From JAGXRK01 sp963804005 (lineage in GTDB: Bacteria > Bacteroidota > Ignavibacteria > Ignavibacteriales > Ignavibacteriaceae), in contig CAWDOP010000016.1 of NCBI GenBank assembly GCA_963804005.1, positions 1 through 64,000 of the forward strand: 64,000 bases of DNA, given 5' to 3'. The translations under genes and the position numbers were made by a program. Below, one piece after another: positions 16,153-25,669 of the stretch. Each line of letters opens with the position of its first letter. Positions within the stretch are counted from its first letter, which is position 1. The notes under the pieces were generated by a model that had not been told where the DNA came from, did not search any database, and saw only the letters and a list, made by a program, of their open reading frames with translations.

Positions 16153-16860
16153 TTATTTTGTTTCCGCTTCAAAAACAGAATCGGGAATTCCTTTATTTAT
16201 CTTATAATTTGAATAAGTTACAAATACTTTTCCTTTTCTAATTGTGCTACCTGAATTCGATTTTGATTTTTGTGGGGAATCAGGCTCCCCCATCATTCCG
16301 GAAGGCAAATTCATTTTTTCAATATTGAAAGAGAAAATCATTTTAGACGGAAGTGGATAATTCATTTTTTCATCATAGGAAAAGTCAATTGTAAAAGTAC
16401 CGTTGATTTTAGTGGTTGATTCAATTTTTCGGATAAAATTCTTCTCTTCATCAATCCAGAGAGTTGAAAGTATTACGTCTGCATTTGTGCCGAGCGGAAT
16501 TACTTTAATCACAGCAGTCTTATGATCATTTAAAATTTCTTCTTTCTCATAAATTGACGTGTAATCATCTTTCAGCAAGGAAGATGGAGAAAAATTAAAT
16601 CCGTTTTTGGGCAGCATGGCAAATCCTTCACTCTTAAGAGTAATTTTATCCGGCTGCTTAAAAAATATTGTTGCGTTCGATTCAGGAACTTTTAGAAATT
16701 CTACATCAACTTTGATATTGACATCTACTTCATAGTCTTTGATTTTTTCAAAATTCGCTACAACTTTTTGAAGAATCTTATCGGGATCTTTTTTCTGTGG
16801 AATGATCAGAAAATTTATTGCCAAAAAAATCAACGTTATCTTATACATCATTATCCTCAT
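16153..16860 (-). CDS. LolA-like outer-membrane lipoprotein-sorting domain protein
   Basis: A 235-residue protein with an N-terminal signal sequence (MMYKITLIFLAINFLIIPQ) and a LolA/LolB-type beta-barrel pattern. ILQKVVANFEKIKDYEVDVNIK at the start and FFKQPDKITLKSEGF are typical of this fold, followed by repeated strands. It probably binds a lipidic molecule in the periplasm. It is the last gene of a three-gene unit with an ABC-2 exporter; its ATG overlaps the permease stop by one base (TAATG). The coupling suggests it works with the exporter, perhaps handing over a lipid. That link is inference. Confidence 0.75.
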   Translation of the reverse strand: MRIMMYKITLIFLAINFLIIPQKKDPDKILQKVVANFEKIKDYEVDVNIKVDVEFLKVPESNATIFFKQPDKITLKSEGFAMLPKNGFNFSPSSLLKDDYTSIYEKEEILNDHKTAVIKVIPLGTNADVILSTLWIDEEKNFIRKIESTTKINGTFTIDFSYDEKMNYPLPSKMIFSFNIEKMNLPSGMMGEPDSPQKSKSNSGSTIRKGKVFVTYSNYKINKGIPDSVFEAETK

Positions 16861-17699
16861 TAAGTTAAAATATCCTTTCTTTTAAATATTAGAAGAGCAG
16901 CAGTAAAAAACACAGCTACGTGACCAATAAGAATACCCGCAGCTTTTATTATTTCAGAAAGATCGATCGGATCATCAAAAAATAATCTCCAGCTCATTAT
17001 ATAATTAGTGAATAAGTATGGTCTTATCTCTTTAAAAAAATCTACCTGAAGGGCTGAAATAACTAAGAATACTATTATTACAGCCATGGTGCTAATGATC
17101 GGACCAATTGCATTTTCAACCAAGGATGAAAAGAAAAAAGCAAGTGAAGCCACAACCGACATTCCTAAAGTTGCAAATCCGTATCCAAGCAGAAATCTCC
17201 AAAGCACATCAGTTTGCTCAAGAATTATTATTGCCTCAGCGTTAATAACTATTAGTTCTCCAACGCCGAAAAGAATTAAACCTAAACCAAGACTAACTAT
17301 TGCAAGCCAAAGTACGAGCAGATTTGTATAAACAATTCCGGCAAGAAATTTTGAAACGACAATTTGAGTTCTGGAAATTGGTCTTGTTACAAGTAATCTA
17401 TAAGTACCAGACGTTGCTTCGCCAGCTAATAAATCTCCTGCAACCAAGGTGATTAAAAACGGAATATGTACTGCCAGACTGGCTAAAGTGATATATGATA
17501 CTAAATATCCATTTAAAAGATTTCCAACGAATACAAAAGATTCCCGAATATTTCGTGTCATAAAATTTAATGTATGGCTGCCTTCAACAAGCATTGCTAT
17601 ATGAATTAGAGGAACAAGTAATCCAATTGCAATAAATCCGATATAGGTTCTCCATTTTTTAAAGATTTTATACAGCTCAATTCTCAGAAGTGTAAGCAT
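16860..17699 (-). CDS. ABC-2 type transporter permease
   Basis: A 279-residue membrane protein with about six transmembrane segments. It starts MLTLLRIELYKIFKKWRTYIGF, the typical cytoplasmic amphipathic lead of ABC-2 permeases. The cytoplasmic stretch LLAGEATSGTYRLLVTRPISRTQIVVSKF is the family's hallmark contact to the ATPase. It pairs with the ATP-binding gene directly upstream (one-base overlap at 17699) to form an exporter of unknown cargo. Confidence 0.9.
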   Translation of the reverse strand: MLTLLRIELYKIFKKWRTYIGFIAIGLLVPLIHIAMLVEGSHTLNFMTRNIRESFVFVGNLLNGYLVSYITLASLAVHIPFLITLVAGDLLAGEATSGTYRLLVTRPISRTQIVVSKFLAGIVYTNLLVLWLAIVSLGLGLILFGVGELIVINAEAIIILEQTDVLWRFLLGYGFATLGMSVVASLAFFFSSLVENAIGPIISTMAVIIVFLVISALQVDFFKEIRPYLFTNYIMSWRLFFDDPIDLSEIIKAAGILIGHVAVFFTAALLIFKRKDILT

Positions 17700-18619
17700 T
17701 ATGCAACCTCATCAGTAATTTTGAGGAAATAATCTTCAAGCGATTTTGTTGGAATTATTGCACTGACTTTTATTCCGTTTTCAACCATTAGTTTATTAAT
17801 TAAATATATCTCTTCGTTCTGAATAAAAAACACTAATGAACCTTTTGATTTAGAATCAATTTTATCAATCCATTTTGTTTCTTTGAATAGATTAAAAGAT
17901 TTTTCTTCATCATCGATTTCAAAAGTAACTTTAAGTAAATTTGCATTTAATAAATCACGCACATATCCTTCAACTTTTGTCATTCCTTTATCGATGATAA
18001 TCATTCTGTTAGCAACCAGTTCAACTTCGTGAAGAATATGAGATGAAAGGAAAATAGTTTTTTTCTTATCTTTACTTAATTGTAAAATCAGGTCACGAAT
18101 TTCTTTCATCCCTTGTGGATCCAATCCTGTTGTTGGTTCATCTAGAATGATAAGATCAGGATCATGCAACAGAGCTTGGGCGATTCCGAGTCTCTGCTTC
18201 ATTCCGTGAGAATAGGTTTTTACTTTGCTTTTTGCACGTTTATCTAAACCCACAAGTTCAAGCATCTCCATAATTCGTTTTCTGCTAATTTCTTTACGTG
18301 AAATTCTACCTAATATTTCAAGGTTTTTAAAAGCGCTTAAATTTCCATAAAAATCGGGTTTTTCGACAATAGCGCCAACATTTTTGAGTATCTCAATTCT
18401 GTCCTGCGTAAGTGATTTATCAAATATTTTGATACTTCCTTCACTGGGACGAATCAACGAAAGAAGCATTCTTATAGTAGTGCTTTTTCCGGCTCCATTC
18501 GGACCTAAAAATCCAAATACATCACCTCTGTAAACATTAAGGTTAAGATTATTTACCGCTTTAACTTCCTTGAAGTCTTTAGTCAGGTTTGTTATCTCAA
18601 TTATTTTTTCAGGATTCAA
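17699..18619 (-). CDS. ABC transporter ATP-binding protein
   Basis: A 306-residue nucleotide-binding subunit of the ABC-2 (CcmA/NatA-like) class. Motifs in order: Walker A GFLGPNGAGKSTT, Q-loop region, signature YSHGMKQRLGIAQALL, Walker B LIILDEPTTGLDPQG, and H-loop SSHILHE. The C-terminal 80 residues form the extension usual for exporters of this class. The start is a TTG at 18619 with AAGGA 8 bases upstream. It energises the downstream permease. Confidence 0.93.
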   Translation of the reverse strand: MNPEKIIEITNLTKDFKEVKAVNNLNLNVYRGDVFGFLGPNGAGKSTTIRMLLSLIRPSEGSIKIFDKSLTQDRIEILKNVGAIVEKPDFYGNLSAFKNLEILGRISRKEISRKRIMEMLELVGLDKRAKSKVKTYSHGMKQRLGIAQALLHDPDLIILDEPTTGLDPQGMKEIRDLILQLSKDKKKTIFLSSHILHEVELVANRMIIIDKGMTKVEGYVRDLLNANLLKVTFEIDDEEKSFNLFKETKWIDKIDSKSKGSLVFFIQNEEIYLINKLMVENGIKVSAIIPTKSLEDYFLKITDEVA

Positions 18620-19008
18620 ATCTTCATCCTTATAATTTTATTTTGCTTATATTGTTATAACTAAAATAGCTTAAATAAAGTTGCTTTTGAAGATATAATT
18701 TATGAGTGGCAGTAATTACTGATTGAGTGTCAAAAAATATTTATAAAAATTCTATTAATCCATAAAAATTAATTTTGATTTTTGATTTTTTAGCCTTAAA
18801 ATTGCCCTCTTTTTTTTCGAGCAAAAAATTTATTTTCTCGAGTTCATACAATCTATTTCAATTATAATATTTTTTTTTTAGTTTGAGTTTGGGATTAAAA
18901 TTAAGGCACAAACAACCTTAACAAATTTCAAACTAACGCTTTGTTTTTTAGTCGACATATCTTAAATAATTTTACAGTAAATATTGCCTCTGTCATTAGG
19001 AGAACTGA
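18620..19008. other. Divergent intergenic region upstream of the exporter and nrdJ
   Basis: This 389-base AT-rich gap separates the minus-strand ABC operon from nrdJ. I looked for a cobalamin riboswitch, which often precedes nrdJ, and saw no recognisable B12 box. I also see no clear palindromic NrdR box. Poly-T runs at 18810-18820 and 18869-18881 are the only obvious features. Promoters for both directions must lie here, but I cannot place them with confidence. Confidence 0.5.
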
Positions 19009-22000
19009 ATGAAAATAACCAGACTATTTACCCAAGCCGGAACTGATCCTTTTGCTTCTTTTGAATTTGTAAAACGAACTTCAGAAATTAGAAATCCCGA
19101 TGGTTCAATAGTCTTTAAAATGGAAAATGTTTCAGTACCTAAAAATTGGTCACAAGTTGCAACCGATATAGTCGCACAAAAATATTTTAGGAAAGCAGGC
19201 ATACCAAAATTACTTAAAAAGGTTAAAGAAAAAGGTGTTCCAACCTGGCTTCAATCTTCTACTGCTGATACAGAAAGTTTAAGTCAGTTGCCCGAAAACG
19301 ATAGATCAACATCCGAAACAGACTCGAAGCAAGTATTTCATCGTTTAGCAGGAACCTGGACATATTGGGGATGGAAAGCTAATTATTTTGACAGTGAAGA
19401 GGACGCAAGGGCTTTTTATGATGAATTAGCTTATATGTTAGCTAATCAGATGTGCGCACCTAATAGTCCTCAATGGTTTAATACCGGACTCAATTGGGCT
19501 TACGGAATTACTGGTCCTTCTCAAGGACATTTTTATGTTGATTATCAGAGCGGAGAATTAGTCAACTCAACTGACGCATATACTCATCCACAGCCTCACG
19601 CTTGTTTTATTCAATCCGTAACCGATGACCTTGTGAATGAAGGCGGAATAATGGACTTGTGGGTTCGCGAGGCAAGATTATTCAAATATGGTTCAGGGAC
19701 AGGTTCTAATTTTTCAGAATTAAGAGGATCAAATGAACCTTTAAGCGGTGGCGGTAAATCATCCGGATTAATGTCATTCTTAAAAATTGGCGACAGATCT
19801 GCCGGTGCCATAAAATCAGGTGGAACTACCCGTCGAGCCGCTAAAATGGTTACGCTGGACATGGATCATCCAGATATTGAAGAATATATTAATTGGAAAG
19901 TTGTTGAAGAACAAAAAGTTGCTGCTCTTGTTGCCGGTTCAAAATTAACCAGCAAACATCTTAATGCTGTAATGAAAGCTTGTTATGATGAGCATCCTGA
20001 AAATGACAGATTTAATAAACAGCTTAATAATAAATTAAAGCACGCAGTACTCGAAGCAAGAAAAGTAGAAATTCCAAATAACTATATTGAACGCGTAATT
20101 CAATTAGCTAAAATGGGATTCAAGACAATTGAGTTTCCTATTTATGATACCGATTGGAACTCTGAGGCTTATGTTACTGTTTCAGGTCAGAATTCAAATA
20201 ATTCAGTTCGTGTAACGAATGATTTCATGAACGCAGTTCTTAAAGATGGCGATTGGAATCTTTATTGGAGAATTGAAAAAAGAAAAGCTAAAAAAGAATC
20301 AAGAAATCCGAAGCCTTGTAAAACCCTAAAATCAAGACATTTATGGAATGATATAGCAAATTCCGCTTGGGCTTGCGCGGATCCCGGTCTTCAATTTCAT
20401 ACTACAATTAACGAGTGGCATACTTGTCCTGAAGGCGGAGAAATTCGTTCATCAAATCCGTGTAGTGAATATATGTTTCTTGATGATACTGCCTGTAATC
20501 TTGCATCAATGAACCTGGTAAAATTCTATGATACAAAAAATCATTTATTTAATATTAAAGCATACCGTCACGTTACTAAACTATGGACTATAGTTCTAGA
20601 AATCAGTGTTCTGATGGCACAGTTTCCAAGCAAACAAATTGCAAAACTCAGTTATGAATACAGAACATTAGGCCTAGGTTATGCCAATCTTGGTTCATTA
20701 CTTATGCTTCAGGGTATTCCTTATGACAGTGCAGAAGCATTCGCGATTGCTGGTGCACTTACTGCTATAATGCATATGACATCATATGCGACTTCAGCGG
20801 AAATGGCTAAAGAATTAGGTCCGTTCCCTCACTATGAAGCAAATAAAGAGAATATGCTCCGTGTTCTTAGAAATCATAGAAGAGCTGCTTATAATGTTCC
20901 TAACGAGGAATATGAAGCTCTTTCTATTTTTCCAACCGGAATAAGTCCTCAGTTCTGCCCTTCTGATCTGCTTAAGGCAGCCAGAGAGGCTGCGGACAGA
21001 GCAGTTGAATTAGGTGAGCAGTACGGTTATCGTAATGCACAAGTAACGGTAATTGCGCCAACAGGTACAATTGGCTTGGTTATGGATTGTGATACTACAG
21101 GCGTTGAGCCTGATTTTGCTCTTGTAAAATTCAAAAAGCTTGCTGGTGGCGGATACTTCAAAATAATAAATCAATCTACACTACCCGCTCTTGAAAAGAT
21201 GGGTTATAATAAAGATCAGATAAATGAGATAGTTAAATATGCAAAAGGAGCAGGCACTTTAGTTGGATGTCCGTACATCAATCCTGAGTCCCTGAAAGCA
21301 AAAGGTTTCTCGGATGATGCTCTTTCAAAAATAGAGAAAGCTTTACCAACGGTTTTCGAGCTAAGCTTTGCTTTTAACAAATTTGTTCTTGGAACCGAGT
21401 TCCTCGTAAAGAAATTAGGTATTGATGAAGCTGAGGTAAGTTCATTTGATTTTGATCTTTTGAAAAATCTTGGTTTCTCAAAACAGGAAATAGCTTCAGC
21501 TAATGACTATGTATGCGGAACTATGACAATTGAAGGGGCACCTTTCCTAAAGCACGAACATTATCCTGTATTTGATTGTGCAAGCAAATGCGGTAAAAAG
21601 GGTACTAGATTTATTAAACCTGCCGCTCATATTAAAATGATGGCTGCAGCTCAACCTTTTATATCCGGCGCAATTTCTAAAACAATCAATCTACCTGCAC
21701 ACGCAACAATTGAAGATGTTAAAGATGCTTATATGATGTCCTGGAAGTTAGGAATAAAAGCTAATGCAATTTATCGTGACGGCTCAAAACTATCTCAGCC
21801 TCTTAATTCAGTAAGTGAAGAAGAGATTGAAGCCTTGATGGAAGAAAAAGACAAGAATGATATTGTAAAAGTAGCAGAAAAAATTATTCACAGATATATT
21901 GCTAAAAGAAGGAGATTACCAGATAGAAGAACAGGTTATACTCAGAAAGCAAAAATTAATGGACAATCTGTTTACATAAGAACCGGCGAATATGATAATG

Positions 22001-22593
22001 GTCAGATTGGTGAGATTTTTATCGATATGCACCGTGAAGGTGCTGCATTTAGAAGTTTGTTAAACTGTTTCGCTATATCAATTTCACTTGGTTTGCAACA
22101 TGGCGTTCCTCTGGAAGAATTTGTTGATGCTTTTGTTTTCACTCGGTTTGAACCAAGCGGAATTGTAAGCGGAAACGAACGAATCAAAATGACAACTTCT
22201 GTTATTGACTATATTTTCAGGGAACTTGCTGTTACATACCTCGGAAGAAATGATCTTGCTCATGTTGATTCTGAAGAAATGGTGGCAAAAGCATCACGCG
22301 GGATAATTAAAAAACTCAGCGAACCTGAATTTGAGAGTGAAGAAATCATTAGTGAAAGATTAGTTGAGTTAGACAAAGATAACTTTAATGCTTTCGAATA
22401 TGCTAATTCTAAAGAACCCGAAAAGGTTCAGGAAAATGGCGAACAGAAAAACTCAATTTACGAAAAAGTTAGAAATGCAATCGACCAGGGTTACACAGGC
22501 GATATTTGTCCTGAATGTCAGAGTATGAGTATGGTCAGAAACGGAACTTGTTTGAAGTGCATGACTTGCGGTTCAACTACCGGTTGCAGTTAA
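19009..22593 (+). CDS. nrdJ: Vitamin B12-dependent ribonucleotide reductase (class II)
   Basis: A 1194-residue adenosylcobalamin-dependent enzyme reducing ribonucleotides to deoxyribonucleotides. The active-site loop NPCSE is at 483-487, with the thiyl-radical cysteine C485 and glutamate E487. The phosphate-binding segment TVIAPTGTIGLVMDCDTTG is seen near residues 685-705. A TSCPD domain (about 970-1060) carries FIDMHREGAAFRSLLNCF. The C-terminus ends in CPECQSMSMVRNGTCLKCMTCGSTTGC, a zinc-ribbon and thiol-shuttle tail. There is no N-terminal ATP cone. A strong AGGAGA lies 5 bases before the ATG. It makes dNTP supply oxygen-independent but B12-dependent. Confidence 0.97.
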   Translation: MKITRLFTQAGTDPFASFEFVKRTSEIRNPDGSIVFKMENVSVPKNWSQVATDIVAQKYFRKAGIPKLLKKVKEKGVPTWLQSSTADTESLSQLPENDRSTSETDSKQVFHRLAGTWTYWGWKANYFDSEEDARAFYDELAYMLANQMCAPNSPQWFNTGLNWAYGITGPSQGHFYVDYQSGELVNSTDAYTHPQPHACFIQSVTDDLVNEGGIMDLWVREARLFKYGSGTGSNFSELRGSNEPLSGGGKSSGLMSFLKIGDRSAGAIKSGGTTRRAAKMVTLDMDHPDIEEYINWKVVEEQKVAALVAGSKLTSKHLNAVMKACYDEHPENDRFNKQLNNKLKHAVLEARKVEIPNNYIERVIQLAKMGFKTIEFPIYDTDWNSEAYVTVSGQNSNNSVRVTNDFMNAVLKDGDWNLYWRIEKRKAKKESRNPKPCKTLKSRHLWNDIANSAWACADPGLQFHTTINEWHTCPEGGEIRSSNPCSEYMFLDDTACNLASMNLVKFYDTKNHLFNIKAYRHVTKLWTIVLEISVLMAQFPSKQIAKLSYEYRTLGLGYANLGSLLMLQGIPYDSAEAFAIAGALTAIMHMTSYATSAEMAKELGPFPHYEANKENMLRVLRNHRRAAYNVPNEEYEALSIFPTGISPQFCPSDLLKAAREAADRAVELGEQYGYRNAQVTVIAPTGTIGLVMDCDTTGVEPDFALVKFKKLAGGGYFKIINQSTLPALEKMGYNKDQINEIVKYAKGAGTLVGCPYINPESLKAKGFSDDALSKIEKALPTVFELSFAFNKFVLGTEFLVKKLGIDEAEVSSFDFDLLKNLGFSKQEIASANDYVCGTMTIEGAPFLKHEHYPVFDCASKCGKKGTRFIKPAAHIKMMAAAQPFISGAISKTINLPAHATIEDVKDAYMMSWKLGIKANAIYRDGSKLSQPLNSVSEEEIEALMEEKDKNDIVKVAEKIIHRYIAKRRRLPDRRTGYTQKAKINGQSVYIRTGEYDNGQIGEIFIDMHREGAAFRSLLNCFAISISLGLQHGVPLEEFVDAFVFTRFEPSGIVSGNERIKMTTSVIDYIFRELAVTYLGRNDLAHVDSEEMVAKASRGIIKKLSEPEFESEEIISERLVELDKDNFNAFEYANSKEPEKVQENGEQKNSIYEKVRNAIDQGYTGDICPECQSMSMVRNGTCLKCMTCGSTTGCS

Positions 22594-22624
22594 ATTTATT
22601 TTAATAAAGTATAAATATTTTATT

Positions 22625-22653
22625 AGGCTGTTCAAATAGGACAGCCTTTTTTA
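22625..22653 (+). terminator. Rho-independent terminator after nrdJ
   Basis: AGGCTGT (22625-22631) pairs with ACAGCCT (22641-22647) around a 9-base loop and is followed by TTTTTATT. It lies between nrdJ and the convergent NlpC/P60 gene and could work in both directions, though the reverse strand lacks a good U-tract. Confidence 0.8.
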
Positions 22654-22657
22654 TTGT

Positions 22658-23374
22658 TCAAAAAACCTCGTTATTATCAATTCTTCTTGCACCCATGTAT
22701 CGTACCGAATAATAATTATGGTCTAAAGAAGAAACAGTAACTCCGTGTTTAGTACTGGCGTGCGCAAAAAGATTGTCACCAATGTAAATTCCAACATGCC
22801 CTGGTCTTACACGTCTTCTTGTGTTGAAAAAAACAAGATCACCAAACTTTAATTCAGTTTTATCAGCTATAACTTCTCCCTGCTTGTATTGTTCTCTTGC
22901 AGATCTGTTAATATTTATGGATAATGCATCACGATACACCGTCTGAGTAAATGCACTGCAGTCAATACCTTTCATTGAATTGCCGCCATATTTGTATGGA
23001 GTATTTATATACTTAATTATCTCCATAACTACTCTTTCACGATAAGTGCTTTGCTCAATTGAAAGTGAAGTTTCATTTGAGCTTGAACTTAAGCGAGCCA
23101 TAATTGATGAAATATCAATAGTGCTTTCATCCTCCGGGATATCATCAGGATCATCAAGTTCCGAATCTTCAACATCACAGCCTAATGTATCAAGAAACGA
23201 TAAATCGGTTACAAGGCTATCATTTTGCGAAGTGAATCTTACAGATGAATCTATGTCCATTTTGACTGTTTCTTTTTCTGTACCGTAACGGATAGAGTGA
23301 GAAGAAGGTGAACAAGCTGTGATTAAAATAAAAAATAAAAACAATGAGAAAACATTAGTATAAATTTGTCTCAT
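22658..23374 (-). CDS. NlpC/P60 (C40) family lipoprotein endopeptidase
   Basis: A 238-residue lipoprotein: the signal peptide ends in the lipobox LITAC, so the cysteine at about position 21 should be lipidated. Residues 22-105 form an acidic, serine-rich linker. The catalytic domain (about 115-232) carries the NlpC/P60 triad: Cys in YGGNSMKGIDCSAFTQ, His in RPGHVGIYIG, and a second His in LFAHASTKHGV. It should cut D-Glu-diaminopimelate bonds of cell-wall peptides at the envelope. It lies 2 bases downstream of the sigma factor gene, so it is probably in the same transcript. Its target step (growth or recycling) is not decided. Confidence 0.92.
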   Translation of the reverse strand: MRQIYTNVFSLFLFFILITACSPSSHSIRYGTEKETVKMDIDSSVRFTSQNDSLVTDLSFLDTLGCDVEDSELDDPDDIPEDESTIDISSIMARLSSSSNETSLSIEQSTYRERVVMEIIKYINTPYKYGGNSMKGIDCSAFTQTVYRDALSININRSAREQYKQGEVIADKTELKFGDLVFFNTRRRVRPGHVGIYIGDNLFAHASTKHGVTVSSLDHNYYSVRYMGARRIDNNEVF

Positions 23375-23376
23375 AA

Positions 23377-24231
23377 TTACCCTAAATAAGTTTTCAGATT
23401 CTTGCTGCGTGAAGCTTGTCGAAGTCTGCGAATTGCTTTTTCTTTTATTTGTCTAACTCTCTCTCTGGTTAAATTAAATTTTTCACCAATCTCTTCCAAA
23501 GTATATGCGTGATCAACATCAACCCCAAAATACAACTTGATAATCTCTGCTTCCCTTTCGGGAAGAGCTGCAAGGACATAGCTGACTTCGGCTTTTAAAG
23601 ATTCAGCCATCAAGTCTAGATCTGGAGAAGGTAATTGATCGTCTTCAATAAAATCCAAAAGACTATTCTCTTCACCTTTAGAAATTGGTGCATCCACTGA
23701 AAGATGTTTACCAGAACTTATTAATGCATCGAAAACTTCGCTTACATCCATTTCAAGTTCCAGGGCTAATTCTTCCGGACTTGGTTCTCTTTCAAACTCT
23801 TGTTGAAGAGTGCTGTATGCTTTACCAATTTTAGTAAGGGCACCGACTCTATTTAAAGGTAATCGAACAATTCTAGATTGTTCTGCCAATGCTTGAAGTA
23901 TGGATTGACGTATCCACCAGACAGCATAAGATATAAATTTAAAACCGCGTGTTTCATCGAATCTTTTTGCAGCTTTAATGAGTCCGAGATTTCCCTCATT
24001 TATTAAATCGCCTAAAGATAAACCTTGATTTTGATATTGTTTGGCAACACTCACAACAAAGCGAAGATTAGACTTTGTAAGTCGTTCAAAAGCACGAGTA
24101 TCTCCTTTTCTAATTCTAATAGCCAGCTCAATTTCTTCTTCCGGAGTAATCAGTTCTACTTTCCCGATTTCCTGAAGATATTTATCAAGCGATAGGCTTT
24201 CTCTGTTTGTGAATTGTTTTTGAATTCTCAC
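23377..24231 (-). CDS. rpoD: Primary RNA polymerase sigma factor (RpoD/SigA type)
   Basis: A 284-residue sigma-70 factor. Region 1.2 starts at DKYLQEIGKVELITPEEEIELA, region 2 has NLRFVVSVAKQYQNQGLSLGDLINEGNLGL and the -10-reading FKFISYAVWWIRQSI, region 3 follows, and region 4.2 has TLEEIGEKFNLTRERVRQIKEKAIRRLR. The domain 1.1 of proteobacterial RpoD is missing. This short form is the housekeeping sigma of Bacteroidota, which reads the TAnnTTTG promoters seen in this window. The start is a GTG with AAGG upstream. It precedes the NlpC/P60 gene. Confidence 0.95.
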   Translation of the reverse strand: MRIQKQFTNRESLSLDKYLQEIGKVELITPEEEIELAIRIRKGDTRAFERLTKSNLRFVVSVAKQYQNQGLSLGDLINEGNLGLIKAAKRFDETRGFKFISYAVWWIRQSILQALAEQSRIVRLPLNRVGALTKIGKAYSTLQQEFEREPSPEELALELEMDVSEVFDALISSGKHLSVDAPISKGEENSLLDFIEDDQLPSPDLDLMAESLKAEVSYVLAALPEREAEIIKLYFGVDVDHAYTLEEIGEKFNLTRERVRQIKEKAIRRLRQASRSKNLKTYLG

Positions 24232-24349
24232 TTTTTACCTTGAATCAAAAAATTTCAATTTTTTATTGCTGTTAAATTTTATTAAAACTGCAAAACAAAT
24301 TCGAAGTGGTGCTAAGATAGAACAATCTTAAAATAAAAAAAAGATAAAA

Positions 24350-24499
24350 TTATAATGAATTTTTAAAACGGGATTGGTTCAGATTATCAGGATGATAAAT
24401 ATTTATTTTTTTTGACTGATATTTATAAGTATCTAAAGCCACAATATCAATTTTATTATCTGTTTTGGACTTAATATCTTTTTTTGATTTATCATTCAT
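24350..24499 (-). CDS. Possible small protein coupled to deoB
   Basis: An ATG at 24499 overlaps the deoB stop by 8 bases (ATGAATGA) and opens a 49-residue frame ending at 24350. The protein is lysine-rich and hydrophilic: it begins MNDKSKKDIKSKTDNKIDIV, and its later part contains NIYHPDNLNQSRF. The reinitiation-friendly overlap and ordinary codon use make it plausible, but I recognise no family. It could also be a chance frame in AT-rich DNA. The remaining gap to the sigma gene (24232-24349) shows nothing else. Confidence 0.35.
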   Translation of the reverse strand: MNDKSKKDIKSKTDNKIDIVALDTYKYQSKKINIYHPDNLNQSRFKNSL

Positions 24500-25655
24500 A
24501 AAGAAAGCTAATCCCTTTTAACTCATTTTCTACTTTAATATAATCTGCAACTGTTTTTGCAGCATCAGAAAAAGTCTGTCGCGTTCCTAAATTTTTTATC
24601 GCTTTATTTTTCCCATAATATAACAACGGTACAAATTCCCTGCTATGATCGGTGCTCGGAGTAGTAGGATCATTACCGTGATCAGAAGTAATAATTACTC
24701 TATCGCTGTCATCTAATTTTGAAAGGAAGGAAGGAAGGAAATCATCAAATTCTTTCAGAGCATTTGCTAAACCGAAAGGATCATTTCGATGACCGTAGTA
24801 AACATCAAAATCTACAAGATTAGTAAAGATAAAACTGTTATTTACTTTTTGTGAATATTCCAGAAGTTTATTGCAGCCTTCCAAATTTGATTTGGTTTTT
24901 TCAACAACATCAATGCCCTTATAATTAAATAAGTCAGAAATTTTTCCAATAGAAATTGTTCTTATTCCATTCTTTTGAAGTAAATCAAGTATAGTGTCAG
25001 AAGGTGGATCAAGAGAATAGTCTTTTCGGTTAGTTGTTCTGGAATAATTACCACTCGTTCCAACAAACGGACGCGCGATAACTCTTCCAACTATTAACGG
25101 AGGAGTTAATATTTCATCTCTTGTTATACGGCAAATCTCATATAGTCTGTCCAATCCAAATTTCTCTTCGTGTGCCGCAATCTGAAAAACTGAATCTGCC
25201 GAAGTATAAACAATCGGATAACCTGTTTTAATATGCTCATCACCCAATTCTTTTATTATCTCTGTTCCTGAAGCAGGTTTGTTACCAAGAACACGGCCAA
25301 CTCCAGTTCTCGAAATAAATTTTTCTATGAGATCATCTTGAAATCCATCAGGAAAGTAAGAGAAATCGGTATCAACAAATAGTCCTCCAAGTTCCCAGTG
25401 CCCCGTTGTAGAATCTTTACCTTTTGAAATTTCTTTCATCTTGCCAAAAGACGCTAGAGGAGTTTTAACTTTCTTGACTCCATCAATATCAATTATATTT
25501 CCAAGTCCCATTCTTTCAAGATTCGGTAAAGATAGCCCACCAATTGCTTTTGCTATATTACCAAGAGTATTACTTCCTTCATCATTATAGTAAGATGCAT
25601 CGGGAAGTTCACCCACACCAATTCCGTCAAGTACAATAAGAAAAAAATTATTCAT
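24492..25655 (-). CDS. deoB: Phosphopentomutase
   Basis: A 387-residue alkaline-phosphatase superfamily enzyme that interconverts (deoxy)ribose 1- and 5-phosphate in nucleoside salvage. The start FFLIVLDGIGVGELPDA contains the first metal-binding aspartate. The DeoB-type sequence GSNTLGNIA has the nucleophile threonine, followed by SKGKDSTTGHWELGG. The C-terminal metal ligands are in ITSDHGNDPTTPSTDHSREFVPLL. The length is usual. It lies 14 bases downstream of the GAF/GGDEF-like gene on the same strand, which may just be shared transcription. Confidence 0.95.
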   Translation of the reverse strand: MNNFFLIVLDGIGVGELPDASYYNDEGSNTLGNIAKAIGGLSLPNLERMGLGNIIDIDGVKKVKTPLASFGKMKEISKGKDSTTGHWELGGLFVDTDFSYFPDGFQDDLIEKFISRTGVGRVLGNKPASGTEIIKELGDEHIKTGYPIVYTSADSVFQIAAHEEKFGLDRLYEICRITRDEILTPPLIVGRVIARPFVGTSGNYSRTTNRKDYSLDPPSDTILDLLQKNGIRTISIGKISDLFNYKGIDVVEKTKSNLEGCNKLLEYSQKVNNSFIFTNLVDFDVYYGHRNDPFGLANALKEFDDFLPSFLSKLDDSDRVIITSDHGNDPTTPSTDHSREFVPLLYYGKNKAIKNLGTRQTFSDAAKTVADYIKVENELKGISFLYE

Positions 25656-25669
25656 TACATAAGAAAAGT

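Noticed and set aside
18620..19008. Cobalamin riboswitch or NrdR box before nrdJ
   Set aside because: Checked because NrdJ needs B12; no B12 box and no paired NrdR boxes could be seen.
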